DNA from: Burkholderiaceae bacterium
Lineage (GTDB): Bacteria > Pseudomonadota > Gammaproteobacteria > Burkholderiales > Burkholderiaceae
Assembly: GCA_947457875.1 (NCBI GenBank)
Contig: CANGWV010000004.1
Span: 1-37,553 of the forward strand
Direction: 5' to 3'
Length of the DNA stretch: 37,553 nucleotides
Each line of letters starts with the position of its first letter. Within the stretch, counting starts at the first letter, position 1. Below the pieces are notes generated by a model. That model was not told the DNA's origin and did no database searches. It was given only the letters and a program-made list of their open reading frames with translations. Below, one piece after another: positions 1-9,102 of the stretch. The translations under genes and the position numbers were made by a program.

Positions 1-35
1 CTCGCTAACCCATGGCTCAATGGTTGGCGAGTTTT
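1..35 (+). terminator. Strong hairpin followed by T-run, upstream of ahcY
   Basis: CTCGCTAACC (1-10) pairs over ten base pairs, one of them a T-G wobble, with GGTTGGCGAG (22-31). The loop is 11 nt and TTTT follows. The shape fits an intrinsic terminator of a gene left of the window. It could also be the first helix of an ahcY leader RNA, because the ahcY start lies only about 40 nt further on. The window edge hides whatever lies upstream. Confidence 0.5.
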
Positions 36-37
36 CT

Positions 38-70
38 TGCCCCAGCATTGATCCGTCCTTAGCTGGAGCA
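38..70 (+). promoter_or_regulatory. RBS-covering hairpin in the ahcY leader
   Basis: TGCCCCAGC (38-46) can pair with GCTGGAGCA (62-70), giving 3+5 base pairs around one C/A mismatch. This would bury the GGAG Shine-Dalgarno (65-68) that sits just before the ahcY ATG at 74. The loop GCTC of the preceding hairpin (15-18) can alternatively pair with GAGC (66-69). The geometry would allow translational control. It does not match the SAH or SAM-II riboswitch sequences I know, so a ligand is not claimed. Confidence 0.3.
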
Positions 71-73
71 TGA

Positions 74-1525
74 ATGAATACCGCATCTGATTTCAACTTA
101 AATGATTTTGTAGCAAAACATTGCGCAATTGCTGATATAACCTTGGCAGATTTTGGCCGCAAAGAAATTGCCATTGCCGAAACCGAAATGCCAGGACTGG
201 TTGCGATTCGCGATGAATTCGCCGCAACGCAGCCACTGCGCGGAGCACGTATTACCGGCTCACTGCACATGACCATTCAAACCGCAGTACTAATTGAGAC
301 CCTCGAAGCATTGGGTGCCAAAGTACAGTGGGCATCCTGTAATATTTTCTCAACGCAAGATCATGCCGCCGCAGCGATTGCCGCCAACGGCACTCCCGTA
401 TTTGCAATTAAAGGTGAGACCTTAGAGCAGTATTGGGATTACACCCACCGTATTTTTGAGTGGGCAGATGGTGGCTTCACCAACATGATTTTGGATGATG
501 GCGGCGATGCAACATTGCTATTGCATTTGGGCACAAAAGCAGAAAAAGACCAAGCAGTCTTGAGTAATCCTAGCAGCGAAGAAGAAACCATTTTGTTCTC
601 GACCATTAAGAGCAAGCTAGCGATTGATCCAACCTGGTACTCGACTCGCTTAGCCAAGGTGGAAGGCGTTACGGAAGAGACAACAACCGGTGTGCATCGC
701 CTGTACCAAATGTTTGCTAAAGGTGAATTGGCTTTCCCTGCAATTAACGTGAATGATTCGGTTACCAAGAGTAAGTTTGATAACTTGTATGGCTGCCGCG
801 AGTCATTGGTTGATGCGATTAAGCGCGCTACCGATGTCATGATTGCTGGAAAAGTTGCCGTGGTTGCTGGTTATGGTGACGTCGGCAAGGGCTCGGCACA
901 AGCCCTGCGCGCTCTGTCTGCTCAGGTGTGGGTAACGGAAGTCGATCCGATCTGCGCATTGCAGGCAGCAATGGAAGGCTACCGTGTTGTCACAATGGAC
1001 TACGCAGCAGACAAAGCCGATATTTTTGTATCGGCAACCGGTAATTATCATGTGATTACCCATGACCACATGGCCCGCATGAAAGACCAGGCGATTGTTT
1101 GCAACATCGGTCACTTTGATAATGAAATTGACATTGCAGGCGTTGAAAAATACCGCTGGGAAGAAATTAAGCCCCAAGTCGATCACGTCATTTTCCCTGC
1201 CATGAACGGTTTGCCTGAAAAGCGCATCATCATTTTGGCTAAAGGCCGTTTGGTTAATTTGGGTTGTGGTACGGGTCATCCATCCTATGTGATGAGCTCC
1301 TCGTTTGCGAACCAAGTGATTGCGCAAATTGAGCTGTGGGGCGCAGTAGGTACGAAGAAGTACCCAGTCGGCGTTTATACCTTGCCAAAACACTTAGATG
1401 AAAAAGTCGCGCGCTTGCAGTTGAAGAAATTGAATGCGCAACTCACTGAACTGAGCGATCAACAGGCTAGCTATATTGGCGTGACAAAGCAGGGCCCGTA
1501 CAAGCCAGAGCACTACCGTTATTAA
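74..1525 (+). CDS. ahcY: Adenosylhomocysteinase (SAH hydrolase)
   Basis: This cytosolic NAD-dependent enzyme cleaves S-adenosylhomocysteine to adenosine and homocysteine, relieving product inhibition of SAM methyltransferases. The 483 residues are full length for bacterial AhcY. They include the extra segment of roughly 40 residues (about 150-190) that many bacterial and plant enzymes carry and the human one lacks. The Rossmann motif [11 protein letters not shown] is near residue 265, the [13 protein letters not shown] substrate region is near 225-240, and the C terminus ends in the family-typical HYRY. The ATG at 74 has GGAG six bases upstream. metF follows after 29 bp, so the two form a methyl-cycle unit. 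The leader may fold over the RBS (see the hairpins before it). Identification is very secure. Confidence 0.98.
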   Translation: MNTASDFNLNDFVAKHCAIADITLADFGRKEIAIAETEMPGLVAIRDEFAATQPLRGARITGSLHMTIQTAVLIETLEALGAKVQWASCNIFSTQDHAAAAIAANGTPVFAIKGETLEQYWDYTHRIFEWADGGFTNMILDDGGDATLLLHLGTKAEKDQAVLSNPSSEEETILFSTIKSKLAIDPTWYSTRLAKVEGVTEETTTGVHRLYQMFAKGELAFPAINVNDSVTKSKFDNLYGCRESLVDAIKRATDVMIAGKVAVVAGYGDVGKGSAQALRALSAQVWVTEVDPICALQAAMEGYRVVTMDYAADKADIFVSATGNYHVITHDHMARMKDQAIVCNIGHFDNEIDIAGVEKYRWEEIKPQVDHVIFPAMNGLPEKRIIILAKGRLVNLGCGTGHPSYVMSSSFANQVIAQIELWGAVGTKKYPVGVYTLPKHLDEKVARLQLKKLNAQLTELSDQQASYIGVTKQGPYKPEHYRY

Positions 1526-1554
1526 TCGCAGCTGTACTAGATAGGTCAAATGCA

Positions 1555-2388
1555 ATGGAATTGAGCGTCGAATTTTTTCCGCCTAAAACACCCGAGGGAG
1601 AAAATAAACTCCGTTTGGTGCGTGAGCGCTTTAGTGAATCACTGAAGCCGGCGTTCTACTCCGTTACATTTGGTGCTGGCGGATCAACCCAGTCTGGTAC
1701 CTTGCAGGTGGTTAGCGAGATTCATGCGGCAGGGGAGTCTGTGGCGCCTCATTTGTCCTGCGTTGGCAGTTCGCGCGACAGTGTGCGCGTGATGCTGCAT
1801 CAGTATCGTGACTTAGGAATTCGCCGCATCGTTGCATTGCGTGGCGATTTGCCATCAGGTATGGGGCAGTATGGTGAGTTCTCGCATGCCAATCAATTGG
1901 TCGAGTTCATTCGGGCAGAGACGGGTGATTGGTTTCATATTGATGTAGCAGCTTATCCAGAGACCCATCCACAGGCAAAGTCGCCTGCTTCGGACTTGCA
2001 GTTCTTTGTGGAGAAAATGAAAGCGGGTGCAAATTCAGCCGTAACGCAATACTTCTTTAATTCGGATGCGTACTTTCGGTTTGTAGAAGACGCGTATGAC
2101 CTGGGCGTTACCCAGCCGATTATTGCGGGAATTATGCCAATTACCAATTGCAGTCAGTTGTTACGCTTTTCAGATGCATGCGGCGCTGAAGTGCCGCGCT
2201 GGATGCGCTTGCGCTTGCAGTCCTTTGGCGACGATACGGCATCCATTAAATCCTTTGGAGAGGATGTCGTAACCGACTTGTGTGACCAGCTCCTGGTTAC
2301 AGGCGCACCCGGTTTGCATTTTTACTCGCTGAACCAAGCCGACGCAGTATTGGCGATTGCTGAGAACCTAAACCTAGGCTCAAACTAA
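1555..2388 (+). CDS. metF: 5,10-methylenetetrahydrofolate reductase
   Basis: This FAD enzyme reduces 5,10-methylene-THF to 5-methyl-THF, the methyl donor for methionine synthase (metH is also in this window). Its 277 residues are close to the usual length of bacterial MetF. Visible family motifs are EFFPPKTPEGE at the N terminus (residues 6-16), VTFGAGGSTQSGT near 38-50, ALRGDLPSG near 95-103, and PIIAGIMPITN near 188-198. The ATG at 1555 is preceded by AGGT at 1543-1546; another ATG at 1550 is out of frame. It is probably cotranscribed with ahcY. Its stop codon overlaps the convergent cyclo-ligase gene by 4 nt. Confidence 0.97.
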   Translation: MELSVEFFPPKTPEGENKLRLVRERFSESLKPAFYSVTFGAGGSTQSGTLQVVSEIHAAGESVAPHLSCVGSSRDSVRVMLHQYRDLGIRRIVALRGDLPSGMGQYGEFSHANQLVEFIRAETGDWFHIDVAAYPETHPQAKSPASDLQFFVEKMKAGANSAVTQYFFNSDAYFRFVEDAYDLGVTQPIIAGIMPITNCSQLLRFSDACGAEVPRWMRLRLQSFGDDTASIKSFGEDVVTDLCDQLLVTGAPGLHFYSLNQADAVLAIAENLNLGSN

Positions 2389-3023
2389 TCGCCTTTAAAG
2401 CGCAATCCAGATTCGGTCAGCATGGCATCGAGTGGCTCATCATGCGCCTCCGCTTGCCACTCTCTTGAGCTTAATTGCTGCCAGTCATACCCAACCCCAA
2501 TACAGGCTATGCCTGGCTTGGTGGTCCGTAAGCGGGCTAGTGTTCGGTCAAAATAGCCGCCGCCATAGCCCAGTCGCCAATACTGCATTTGCAGGCAGTC
2601 TCTATGGGTATTAGCCGCCCAAGACCACCCCACGCAGGGAATCAAAATACAGTCGGGCTCAATTGGCTGAATGTTAGGTTCCTTTGGATTGGGTTCATAA
2701 ATCCCATGTCGCTGGCTGACTAGCGTGTCTCCATCCTGCCAGGCATAAAAATCAAGCTGCTTATCTGCACGCATCACGGGTAAGGCCAACTGCCTGCCAT
2801 GCTTTGCTTTGGCCCAGTCAATTAAGCATTGGCGTAAATCAATTTCCTGCTGAATTGGCCAGTAAAGCGCAATTGATCCCAGTGACTGCAGCTCTGCTGT
2901 GAGCGCATGGTTTAACGCAGCTAACACTGCTTGGTCTGCAGAAGTGGCGCTAGGGTCTTGCGCACACACAGTGCGCTCACGTAACAGTCGATTTCGTAGG
3001 GTTTTTAAATCAGCATTTGGCAT
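2385..3023 (-). CDS. ygfA: 5-formyltetrahydrofolate cyclo-ligase
   Basis: This is an ATP-dependent enzyme that converts 5-formyl-THF to 5,10-methenyl-THF, returning a dead-end folate to the one-carbon pool. The signature GYGGGYFDR, the ATP/folate-binding loop of the family, lies near the C-terminal third. LPVMRADKQLDFYAW and ILIPCVGWSW are also typical. The ORF track begins at 3065, but I place the start at the ATG at 3023 (MPNADLKTLRNRLL), where family similarity begins; this gives 212 residues. The gene is tail-to-tail with metF (4-nt overlap) and divergent from slt, with only about 62 bp between the two starts. Confidence 0.93.
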   Translation of the reverse strand: MPNADLKTLRNRLLRERTVCAQDPSATSADQAVLAALNHALTAELQSLGSIALYWPIQQEIDLRQCLIDWAKAKHGRQLALPVMRADKQLDFYAWQDGDTLVSQRHGIYEPNPKEPNIQPIEPDCILIPCVGWSWAANTHRDCLQMQYWRLGYGGGYFDRTLARLRTTKPGIACIGVGYDWQQLSSREWQAEAHDEPLDAMLTESGLRFKGD

Positions 3024-3085
3024 ACGAAATAGTATCAAGCAAGCGTGCTGTAAATGAAAAAACAAATAAAAGTTAGACTATAGGG

Positions 3086-5056
3086 ATGACACCATTTATA
3101 CGTACGGATCAACTTTTTACAGTACTGCCCCTCATACGCCCTATCAGGTGGATGCTAACAGCCATTTTGATCTGTTGCGCACTCTTTATTGCTCAGGGGA
3201 ATGTGCTGGCAAAAAAACCTGCTAAACCAGCCAATACCCCACTGGAGTTGACCGAGGCAGACAGAACATTCATTGAGTTGCGGGATGCTGCCCGTAAAAA
3301 TGATGCTGTGCGTGCCCAGCAGCTTGCTGCCAGTTTGCCCAACTACATCATGGGCGATTACGTCGAGTACTTCAAGATCAAGCCTCAGCTATTTGATGCA
3401 GGCGGTATGGCGCGTGCCGAGACAACGGCAGACAGCCAGGTGATGGCATTTTTAAATAAGTATGAGGGCACTGCCTTGGCAGACCGGATGCGCAATGACT
3501 GGTTGCTGGTACTGGGAAAGCGCAAAGACTGGCGTTCGTTTGATGCGGAGTACCCTAAATTTGTATTAGACGATGACACCTCAGTGAAATGCTACGCCCT
3601 GCAATCGCGTTTGGCTCAGGGCGAGATAGCTGCCAAGACGGCTCGCGATGCGCACCTCGTTATGTTGGACCCCAAGTTTTATGGCCAGGGTTGTCAAGAG
3701 TTGGTTCCGCTTTTGCTCAATGCAGGAGCCATTACACCCGCTGAAGCCAAGGCTTATGGGCGCAGCGCTGCTGAAATGGGGCTGGAGACCGTGGGCCGCA
3801 GAATGGCTGGAGAGGATCCGATTGGCGAGGTAGTGAAAGCAGCAAGGGCCGATCCAGTAAAAGCCTATCGGGATTTTTCGCAAAGCGCTACCCGATACAG
3901 CAAAGAAAACCAAGCAGCAGGGTGGGGCGTCATCGGCCAGTTTTTGGCCAAGCGTCAAGACCTCAGGGCGGATGATGTCTTTCGGATGCAACACGACCTA
4001 GGTTTTAGTGAATTGCTGTCGACCGAGAGTCAGGAGTGGAAAGTGCGCGCGGCTCTGCGCGCACAGGATTGGCTCTTGGTGCGGGATGCGATTGAGACCA
4101 TGAATCCTGCAGTTCGATCCAAAGATCCTGCATGGACCTATTGGTATGGACGGGCGCTAGAAGCCACGGGTCAAAGCGCCAAAGGAAAAGAGCAGTATGA
4201 GCTCATTCATGAGCAGTTTAATTTTTATGGGCAATTGGCACGTGAAGAGCTTGGTAAGAAAACCCAAATCCCAGTTCGGGTTCGGGTAACGGATCAAGAG
4301 ATCAAGCCCATGGCTGAGCGTAAAGGCTTTATTCGTGGCGAGCGTTTTTATGTCATGAATTTGCGCTTTGAGGGCAACCGCGAATGGAATTGGGAGTTGC
4401 GTGGCATGAGTGACAAGGAGCTCTTGGCCGCTGCTGAGTACGCCAAACGCATCCAGCTCTACGATCGGACCGTTAACACGGCTGATCGAACCAAGGCGGA
4501 GCATGATTTCACCTTGCGCTTTCCAACGCCCTACCGTGATGAACTCACTCCCATCGCTAGGCAAATTGATCTCAATTTATCGTGGGCTTATGGCTTAATT
4601 CGGCAGGAGTCACGCTTCATTATGAATGCCACCTCTTCCGTGGGCGCATCTGGCTTGATGCAAGTCATGCCCAATACAGCGAAGTACGTTGCCAAGAAAA
4701 TCGGTATGACTTCGTATACGCCGGAGAAGTTAAAAGACACCAATACCAACTTAACCTTGGGAAGCAATTACCTCAATATGGTACTGGCAGATTTAGATGG
4801 ATCGTGGGTGTTAGCATCGGCCGCCTACAATGCTGGCCCATCCCGCTCGAAGTTATGGCGCGAACGTTTAAATGCGCCAGTGGAGGGCGCTATTTTTGCA
4901 GAGACAATACCCTTTCATGAAACAAGAGTCTACGTTAAAAATGTATTGTCCAATGCCAGCTATTACTCGGGCGTGATGACGGGTCAAACCATTTCTTTAA
5001 AACAGCGCCTTGGCACCATTGCTCCCAAGGCTGCAATTCAAAGTGAGTTGCCATGA
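3086..5056 (+). CDS. slt: Soluble lytic murein transglycosylase (Slt70-like)
   Basis: This is a periplasmic enzyme that cleaves peptidoglycan between MurNAc and GlcNAc with formation of 1,6-anhydro-MurNAc, used in wall turnover. The 656 residues comprise an N-terminal signal segment (hydrophobic stretch about 23-42, ending VLAKK), a long alpha-superhelical region, and a C-terminal lysozyme-like domain. In that domain LIRQESRF places the catalytic Glu at about 508, followed by GASGLMQVMP and the AAYNAGP motif. The start is uncertain. ATG 3086 has AGGG directly abutting it; ATG 3152 would leave a signal peptide without positive n-region residues, so 3086 is preferred. It overlaps the next gene by 4 nt (ATGA). 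Confidence 0.93.
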   Translation: MTPFIRTDQLFTVLPLIRPIRWMLTAILICCALFIAQGNVLAKKPAKPANTPLELTEADRTFIELRDAARKNDAVRAQQLAASLPNYIMGDYVEYFKIKPQLFDAGGMARAETTADSQVMAFLNKYEGTALADRMRNDWLLVLGKRKDWRSFDAEYPKFVLDDDTSVKCYALQSRLAQGEIAAKTARDAHLVMLDPKFYGQGCQELVPLLLNAGAITPAEAKAYGRSAAEMGLETVGRRMAGEDPIGEVVKAARADPVKAYRDFSQSATRYSKENQAAGWGVIGQFLAKRQDLRADDVFRMQHDLGFSELLSTESQEWKVRAALRAQDWLLVRDAIETMNPAVRSKDPAWTYWYGRALEATGQSAKGKEQYELIHEQFNFYGQLAREELGKKTQIPVRVRVTDQEIKPMAERKGFIRGERFYVMNLRFEGNREWNWELRGMSDKELLAAAEYAKRIQLYDRTVNTADRTKAEHDFTLRFPTPYRDELTPIARQIDLNLSWAYGLIRQESRFIMNATSSVGASGLMQVMPNTAKYVAKKIGMTSYTPEKLKDTNTNLTLGSNYLNMVLADLDGSWVLASAAYNAGPSRSKLWRERLNAPVEGAIFAETIPFHETRVYVKNVLSNASYYSGVMTGQTISLKQRLGTIAPKAAIQSELP

Positions 5057-5964
5057 AATACGATGTACTAGTAATTGGCGGTAATGGGTTTGTGGGCAGC
5101 GTGCTGGTACGCAGACTGCAACGTGAGGGCTATTCGGTGTTGTTGCCAACGCGCCATTTGGCGGCAGCACGTGATTTTCGTTTGCTGCCCAGCGTTCACC
5201 TGGTTCCAGCCGACGTTAATGATCAGGCCACCTTAAATGACTTATGTAGTCAGGTTAAGCCAGGCGGCACCGTCATCAATTTAGTCGGTGTTTTGCACGA
5301 TCGTCCTGCCAAACCCTATGGCAAGATATTTGAGCGTGCCCACGTTTTGCTACCAACCCACTGCATCGCTGCCATGAAAGCCAATGGTATCAAGCGCTAT
5401 TTGCACATGAGCGCATTGGGCGCTGACTCGCAGGGGCCATCGATGTACCAACGCAGCAAGGGCGATGGCGAGGCAGCAGTACGGGCCAGTGGATTGGATT
5501 GGACTATTTTTAGGCCTTCCGTCATTTTTGGACAAGACGATCAATTCATCAATCTGTTTGCCAACCTAGCAAAAGTATTTCCAGTCATTCCTTTGGCTAA
5601 TTCGCAGGCACTGTTTCAGCCGGTAAGCGTTAATGATGTGGCCGCCGCCTTTGTTGCCGCGATCACGATGAAGCAAACCATCCACCAAACCTATTCCTTG
5701 GTCGGTCCTGAAGTGCTCAGCATGGCAGAGCTGGTTCGTTTTGCGGCCTTAAAAGCACAAACCACGACGCGTGTTATTCCAATGCCAGCGATCGTAGGTT
5801 ACTTGCAAGCATTGATGTTCGAGTTCTTGCCCGTACCTACCTTGATGTCGCGCGACAATATTGCATCGATGCAGTTACCCAATGTATTGCCACCGACGGC
5901 AGCAGATGATCTGATCACGACCTTCGGCATATCGCGCCAATCCATTCGGAGTCTGTTGGCTTGA
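5053..5964 (+). CDS. NDUFA9-like NAD(P)-binding epimerase-family protein
   Basis: This is an atypical or extended short-chain dehydrogenase-type protein of 303 residues. The dinucleotide-binding motif GGNGFVGSVLVRRL is at residues 8-21, followed by an NLVGVLHD segment near 75 and the HMSALGAD and RPSVIFGQ regions near 118 and 154. These are typical of the complex I NDUFA9-like/NmrA-related family. The substrate is not known from sequence; family members are variously linked to quinone oxidoreduction or respiratory complex assembly. It is translationally coupled to slt upstream (ATGA overlap) and to cca downstream (TTGA overlap), so it sits inside a three-gene unit. Confidence 0.85.
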   Translation: MKYDVLVIGGNGFVGSVLVRRLQREGYSVLLPTRHLAAARDFRLLPSVHLVPADVNDQATLNDLCSQVKPGGTVINLVGVLHDRPAKPYGKIFERAHVLLPTHCIAAMKANGIKRYLHMSALGADSQGPSMYQRSKGDGEAAVRASGLDWTIFRPSVIFGQDDQFINLFANLAKVFPVIPLANSQALFQPVSVNDVAAAFVAAITMKQTIHQTYSLVGPEVLSMAELVRFAALKAQTTTRVIPMPAIVGYLQALMFEFLPVPTLMSRDNIASMQLPNVLPPTAADDLITTFGISRQSIRSLLA

Positions 5965-7094
5965 ACGTATACGCCGTTGGCGGAGCAATACGGGATGCTG
6001 TAATGGGTATCCCGGTGAACGACATTGATTACGTTGTAGTTGGAAGTAGTGCAGAGGAAATGATTGCGCTGGGCTACCAGCCGGTTGGTAAAGACTTTCC
6101 AGTCTTTTTACATTCTCAGACTCATGCCGAATATGCCTTGGCTCGGACCGAGCGAAAAACGGGCGTCGGTTATCAGGGATTTCATTTTTATGCCGATCCT
6201 TCGGTCACCTTAGACCAAGATTTACAACGGCGCGACCTCACGATCAATGCCATGGCTCAGCGCATTGATGACAATGGTGCACGAGTAGGCCCCATCATCG
6301 ATCCCTATGGCGGGCAAAACGACATAGAGGCCAAGGTATTTCGCCATGTTTCTGCTGCATTTGCAGAAGACCCCTTGCGTTTATTGCGCATTGCCAGGTT
6401 TGCTGCGCGCTTTCCAACATTTACGATTGCGCCTGAAACACAAGAGGCGCTAAAGGCCATTGTGCAGTCGGGTGAGTTATCGGCACTATCGCCGGAGCGC
6501 GTATGGCAAGAACTGGGTCGAGGCATGGGTTCAGTAGATCCGCTGCGCATGCTTGAAGTACTTTTAGAGACTGGCGCTGCAGACCAATTCTTACCGCAGC
6601 AGTTGATTGCAGTGTGCAGGAATCAGGGGCTAAAAAAACAGCTGGCTACTAACCTCGACTTGTTGGCAGCGAAAAAAATAGCAGACGTCGATTTAGTTTG
6701 TGCAGTGTTGTTGGCCGATCTGTGTGAAGAGGCGATTCGGCAATGGTCTGAAACAATCCGCATGCCGCACGGCACCCGGGATTTTGCAGAACTGTTTTCT
6801 GCGTTAAAAAAACGCGTGACACAGCAGGGCTATAGTGCGGTTGATATTCTGGCTTGGTTTAACCGAGCTGATGTGTGGCGCAAGCCCGAGCGCGCTGAGA
6901 AATTAATTGCGCTGGCCGGTGTTTTAGGTTTCCATATAAAGCCGATCAGCGCTGGCCTAGGAGCAGCGCTGGCCATCGATAGTCAGGCTGTTATTCAAAG
7001 TCTTTCGGCAGCAGAGCAACAGCAGGGTGAGTGCATTCGCTCTGCAATCGATGCTGCACGATTACAGGCTGTGGAAGCGGTTACGGCCACCTAA
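5961..7094 (+). CDS. cca: CCA tRNA nucleotidyltransferase
   Basis: This enzyme adds or repairs the 3'-terminal CCA of tRNAs using CTP and ATP. The 377-residue class II nucleotidyltransferase begins with GGAIRDAVMG (7-16), then the catalytic DxD pair Asp21/Asp23 (NDID). RRDLTINAMA follows near 90, and the ERVWQELGRGM motif near 180 belongs to the neck/body region. It starts with TTG at 5961, sharing TTGA with the preceding stop. Where E. coli Cca has its HD phosphohydrolase domain, I see no HD motif, so the extra phosphatase activities of that enzyme are probably absent. The 3' end overlaps the convergent methyltransferase gene by 33 nt. Confidence 0.95.
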   Translation: MNVYAVGGAIRDAVMGIPVNDIDYVVVGSSAEEMIALGYQPVGKDFPVFLHSQTHAEYALARTERKTGVGYQGFHFYADPSVTLDQDLQRRDLTINAMAQRIDDNGARVGPIIDPYGGQNDIEAKVFRHVSAAFAEDPLRLLRIARFAARFPTFTIAPETQEALKAIVQSGELSALSPERVWQELGRGMGSVDPLRMLEVLLETGAADQFLPQQLIAVCRNQGLKKQLATNLDLLAAKKIADVDLVCAVLLADLCEEAIRQWSETIRMPHGTRDFAELFSALKKRVTQQGYSAVDILAWFNRADVWRKPERAEKLIALAGVLGFHIKPISAGLGAALAIDSQAVIQSLSAAEQQQGECIRSAIDAARLQAVEAVTAT

Positions 7095-8246
7095 CCCTTG
7101 AAGCATGTCTAGCGAGAGTCCAGGCAGATTCTTTTTGAAGGCAAAGACTTTAAACAACTCCCCCATCTCTGCCTCCGATAGTAATTTTTGCAAGGCATTG
7201 GATACTGGTAAAAAAGCAGTCGCATTGGCTGGATCCATTTTTTCCAAAACCAAATCACCAATACCAGCTTCCAATAAGAAGTTACCTTGGTTGTTGAAAT
7301 AGATTTCATCTGCCCCGGCAGCAAGGGCTGCACTCGAAATGGAAGACCACTCCACATGGCTCGTTAGATCGCACAGGCCCGGCAGATAGAGTGGATCTGT
7401 AATGGTATGGTGGCGGTGGTGAGCCATCAGTGTTCCTTGCTCACGCTGTGGGTGAAAAAACTCGCTCGCCGGAAATCCATAATCCAGCGTCAAAAAAAGA
7501 CCGCTCGTTAGCGACTGAGTGACGGCGGTAATCCACGCCATACTGTGCGGATTGATTTCGGTGGTGTAGCCTTCAGTGAAGGAGTGGGTCAGGAGATAGT
7601 CTGGTAATAACTGCCGATCGACTACTACCCCGACCTCTAAAGCAAGGGCGCCATTCTTAACAACTACCCCTTGTAAATACCACTGTCCATTTTGGTAAAC
7701 AATGCGATCGCACGGTATTGCATCGAGCACTTCATTTGCAATGATGACGCCCTCAAATTCACTTGGTAGGGCGTTGAGCCACTCGATTGTGGTTGAGTAT
7801 TGCAGATCATTTTTCGTTTCTTCTAACAAGGTGCGCTGACGCTGCGCTAGATCGGGGGCGATTTCGAGAATGCCGTAGTGGTCCAAAGGAAAATTGAGTT
7901 CCTTTAAGCGATGCAGGATGGATGCCGCTAACTTTCCTGTTCCAGCGCCAAACTCCAGAATGCGGGTTGGTTTGCCTCGTGACCGAAATCCCTCTAAGAC
8001 GGGCAGGATGGCATTGGTCAGTGCCATACCAAAAAAAGGACTAATCTCCGGGGCGGTAGTGAAGTCGCCGCCGCTTCCTAATTTATGCGCGCCGGCACTG
8101 TAATAGCCACTGCCCGGCTGGTACAAAGCCATCTCCATGTAGCTCGAAAAAGGCAAGAAACCCCCGTGCGATGCCACTTCCATGGCAATTTCTGCGCTTA
8201 AGCCTGCGCTATGCGCCTTTTCGGTGTCGGTCAAGGTAAGATCCAT
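7062..8246 (-). CDS. MidA/NDUFAF7-family SAM-dependent methyltransferase
   Basis: This is a class I methyltransferase of the COG1565/DUF185 family, 394 residues. Motifs in order are GSGGDFTTAPEISPFFG near residues 58-74, the SAM-binding ILEFGAGTGKLA near 97-108, and IIANEVLDAIPCDR near 168-181. Eukaryotic members (NDUFAF7/MidA) methylate an arginine of the 49-kDa complex I subunit; the bacterial substrate is not established from this sequence. The gene faces cca with a 33-nt tail overlap and is divergent from the FolM-like gene with 24 bp between start codons. The ATG at 8246 fits the family N terminus. Confidence 0.9.
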   Translation of the reverse strand: MDLTLTDTEKAHSAGLSAEIAMEVASHGGFLPFSSYMEMALYQPGSGYYSAGAHKLGSGGDFTTAPEISPFFGMALTNAILPVLEGFRSRGKPTRILEFGAGTGKLAASILHRLKELNFPLDHYGILEIAPDLAQRQRTLLEETKNDLQYSTTIEWLNALPSEFEGVIIANEVLDAIPCDRIVYQNGQWYLQGVVVKNGALALEVGVVVDRQLLPDYLLTHSFTEGYTTEINPHSMAWITAVTQSLTSGLFLTLDYGFPASEFFHPQREQGTLMAHHRHHTITDPLYLPGLCDLTSHVEWSSISSAALAAGADEIYFNNQGNFLLEAGIGDLVLEKMDPANATAFLPVSNALQKLLSEAEMGELFKVFAFKKNLPGLSLDMLQGLGGRNRFHSL

Positions 8247-8270
8247 AACTCGCTAGTCTAAGAGAAAAAC

Positions 8271-9092
8271 GTGAATTCAAGCTCCTCCACCCCACCCAAG
8301 GCCAAAAAATGCGTTTTGGTCACTGGCGCTGCAAAGCGTGTGGGGCAGGCTATTGCTATCCATTTTGCACAGCAAGGCTGGGATGTTGCCGTGCATTTTG
8401 GGCAATCTAAAACAGAGGCCGATGAAACGGTTGCTGCGATTCAGAAGTTAGGCGCAAAGGCAATCGCGTTTCAGGCTGATTTAGCCAGCGAGCCAGAAAT
8501 TACTGCCCTGTTTAAAGCTGTCACAGCCAATTTGGGCAGTTTGGATTGCATCGTCAATAGTGCTTCCCAGTTTGAGTATGACCGGGCTAGCGCAGAGCCG
8601 CAGCTCATTAACACGGCTTTTTTTCAGAAGATGATGCAGGTGAATGTTCTGGCGCCAGTCCTCTTGGCACAGCTGCTCTACCGTCAGCAAAAATCCAGGG
8701 CAGCAGATTCCTCGCCCAATGGCGATATTCCGGCAGTGATACAGCTGCTCGATCAGAAGCTCATTAATCTCAATCCCGATTTTTTTTCATACACCCTCTC
8801 GAAGGGCGCGTTGGAATATGCGAGCCAAATGATGGCGATGGATTTCGCCCCCTATCTGCGTGTGGTTGGATTGGCGCCTGGCATTTCACTTCCGTCCGGG
8901 CCGCAATCCGAGGATGGCTTTAAGGTGGCCCATACAATGACGCCATTGAAGCGCTCATCTACTCCAATCGATATTGCAAAGGCGGCAGTTTTTATTGCAG
9001 AGTCGAATGCGATTACGGGTACTACGATTTACGTCGATGGAGGGCAGCATTTAATGCCATCCTCACGTGATGTTATGTTTAAAACTGAATAG
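8271..9092 (+). CDS. Pteridine reductase-like SDR (FolM-like)
   Basis: This is a short-chain dehydrogenase of 273 residues. The cofactor motif TGAAKRVGQAIA (about 19-30) has the TGxxxRxG form characteristic of pteridine/dihydrofolate reductases of the PTR1/FolM group rather than the common TGxxxGxG. The catalytic YxxxK is YTLSK near residue 174. The likely role is NADPH-dependent reduction of a dihydropterin or dihydrofolate. The folB neighbour downstream supports pterin metabolism, but the exact substrate is inferred. The start is GTG at 8271; a strong Shine-Dalgarno is lacking (AAGAGAAAAAC precedes it). Confidence 0.82.
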   Translation: MNSSSSTPPKAKKCVLVTGAAKRVGQAIAIHFAQQGWDVAVHFGQSKTEADETVAAIQKLGAKAIAFQADLASEPEITALFKAVTANLGSLDCIVNSASQFEYDRASAEPQLINTAFFQKMMQVNVLAPVLLAQLLYRQQKSRAADSSPNGDIPAVIQLLDQKLINLNPDFFSYTLSKGALEYASQMMAMDFAPYLRVVGLAPGISLPSGPQSEDGFKVAHTMTPLKRSSTPIDIAKAAVFIAESNAITGTTIYVDGGQHLMPSSRDVMFKTE

Positions 9093-9102
9093 GCTTTACA
9101 GA

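Noticed and set aside
1-73. Known SAH or SAM-II riboswitch upstream of ahcY
   Set aside because: The consensus cores I recall are not present; only the generic RBS-covering fold is reported.
439-1393. Minus-strand ORFs of 133 and 196 aa inside ahcY
   Set aside because: They lie wholly antisense to a strongly conserved gene, resemble no family and lack plausible RBS context.
3581-4920. ORFs at 3581-3994 (-), 4157-4564 (-) and 4582-4920 (+) inside slt
   Set aside because: They are shadow frames of the transglycosylase, which is intact across the region.
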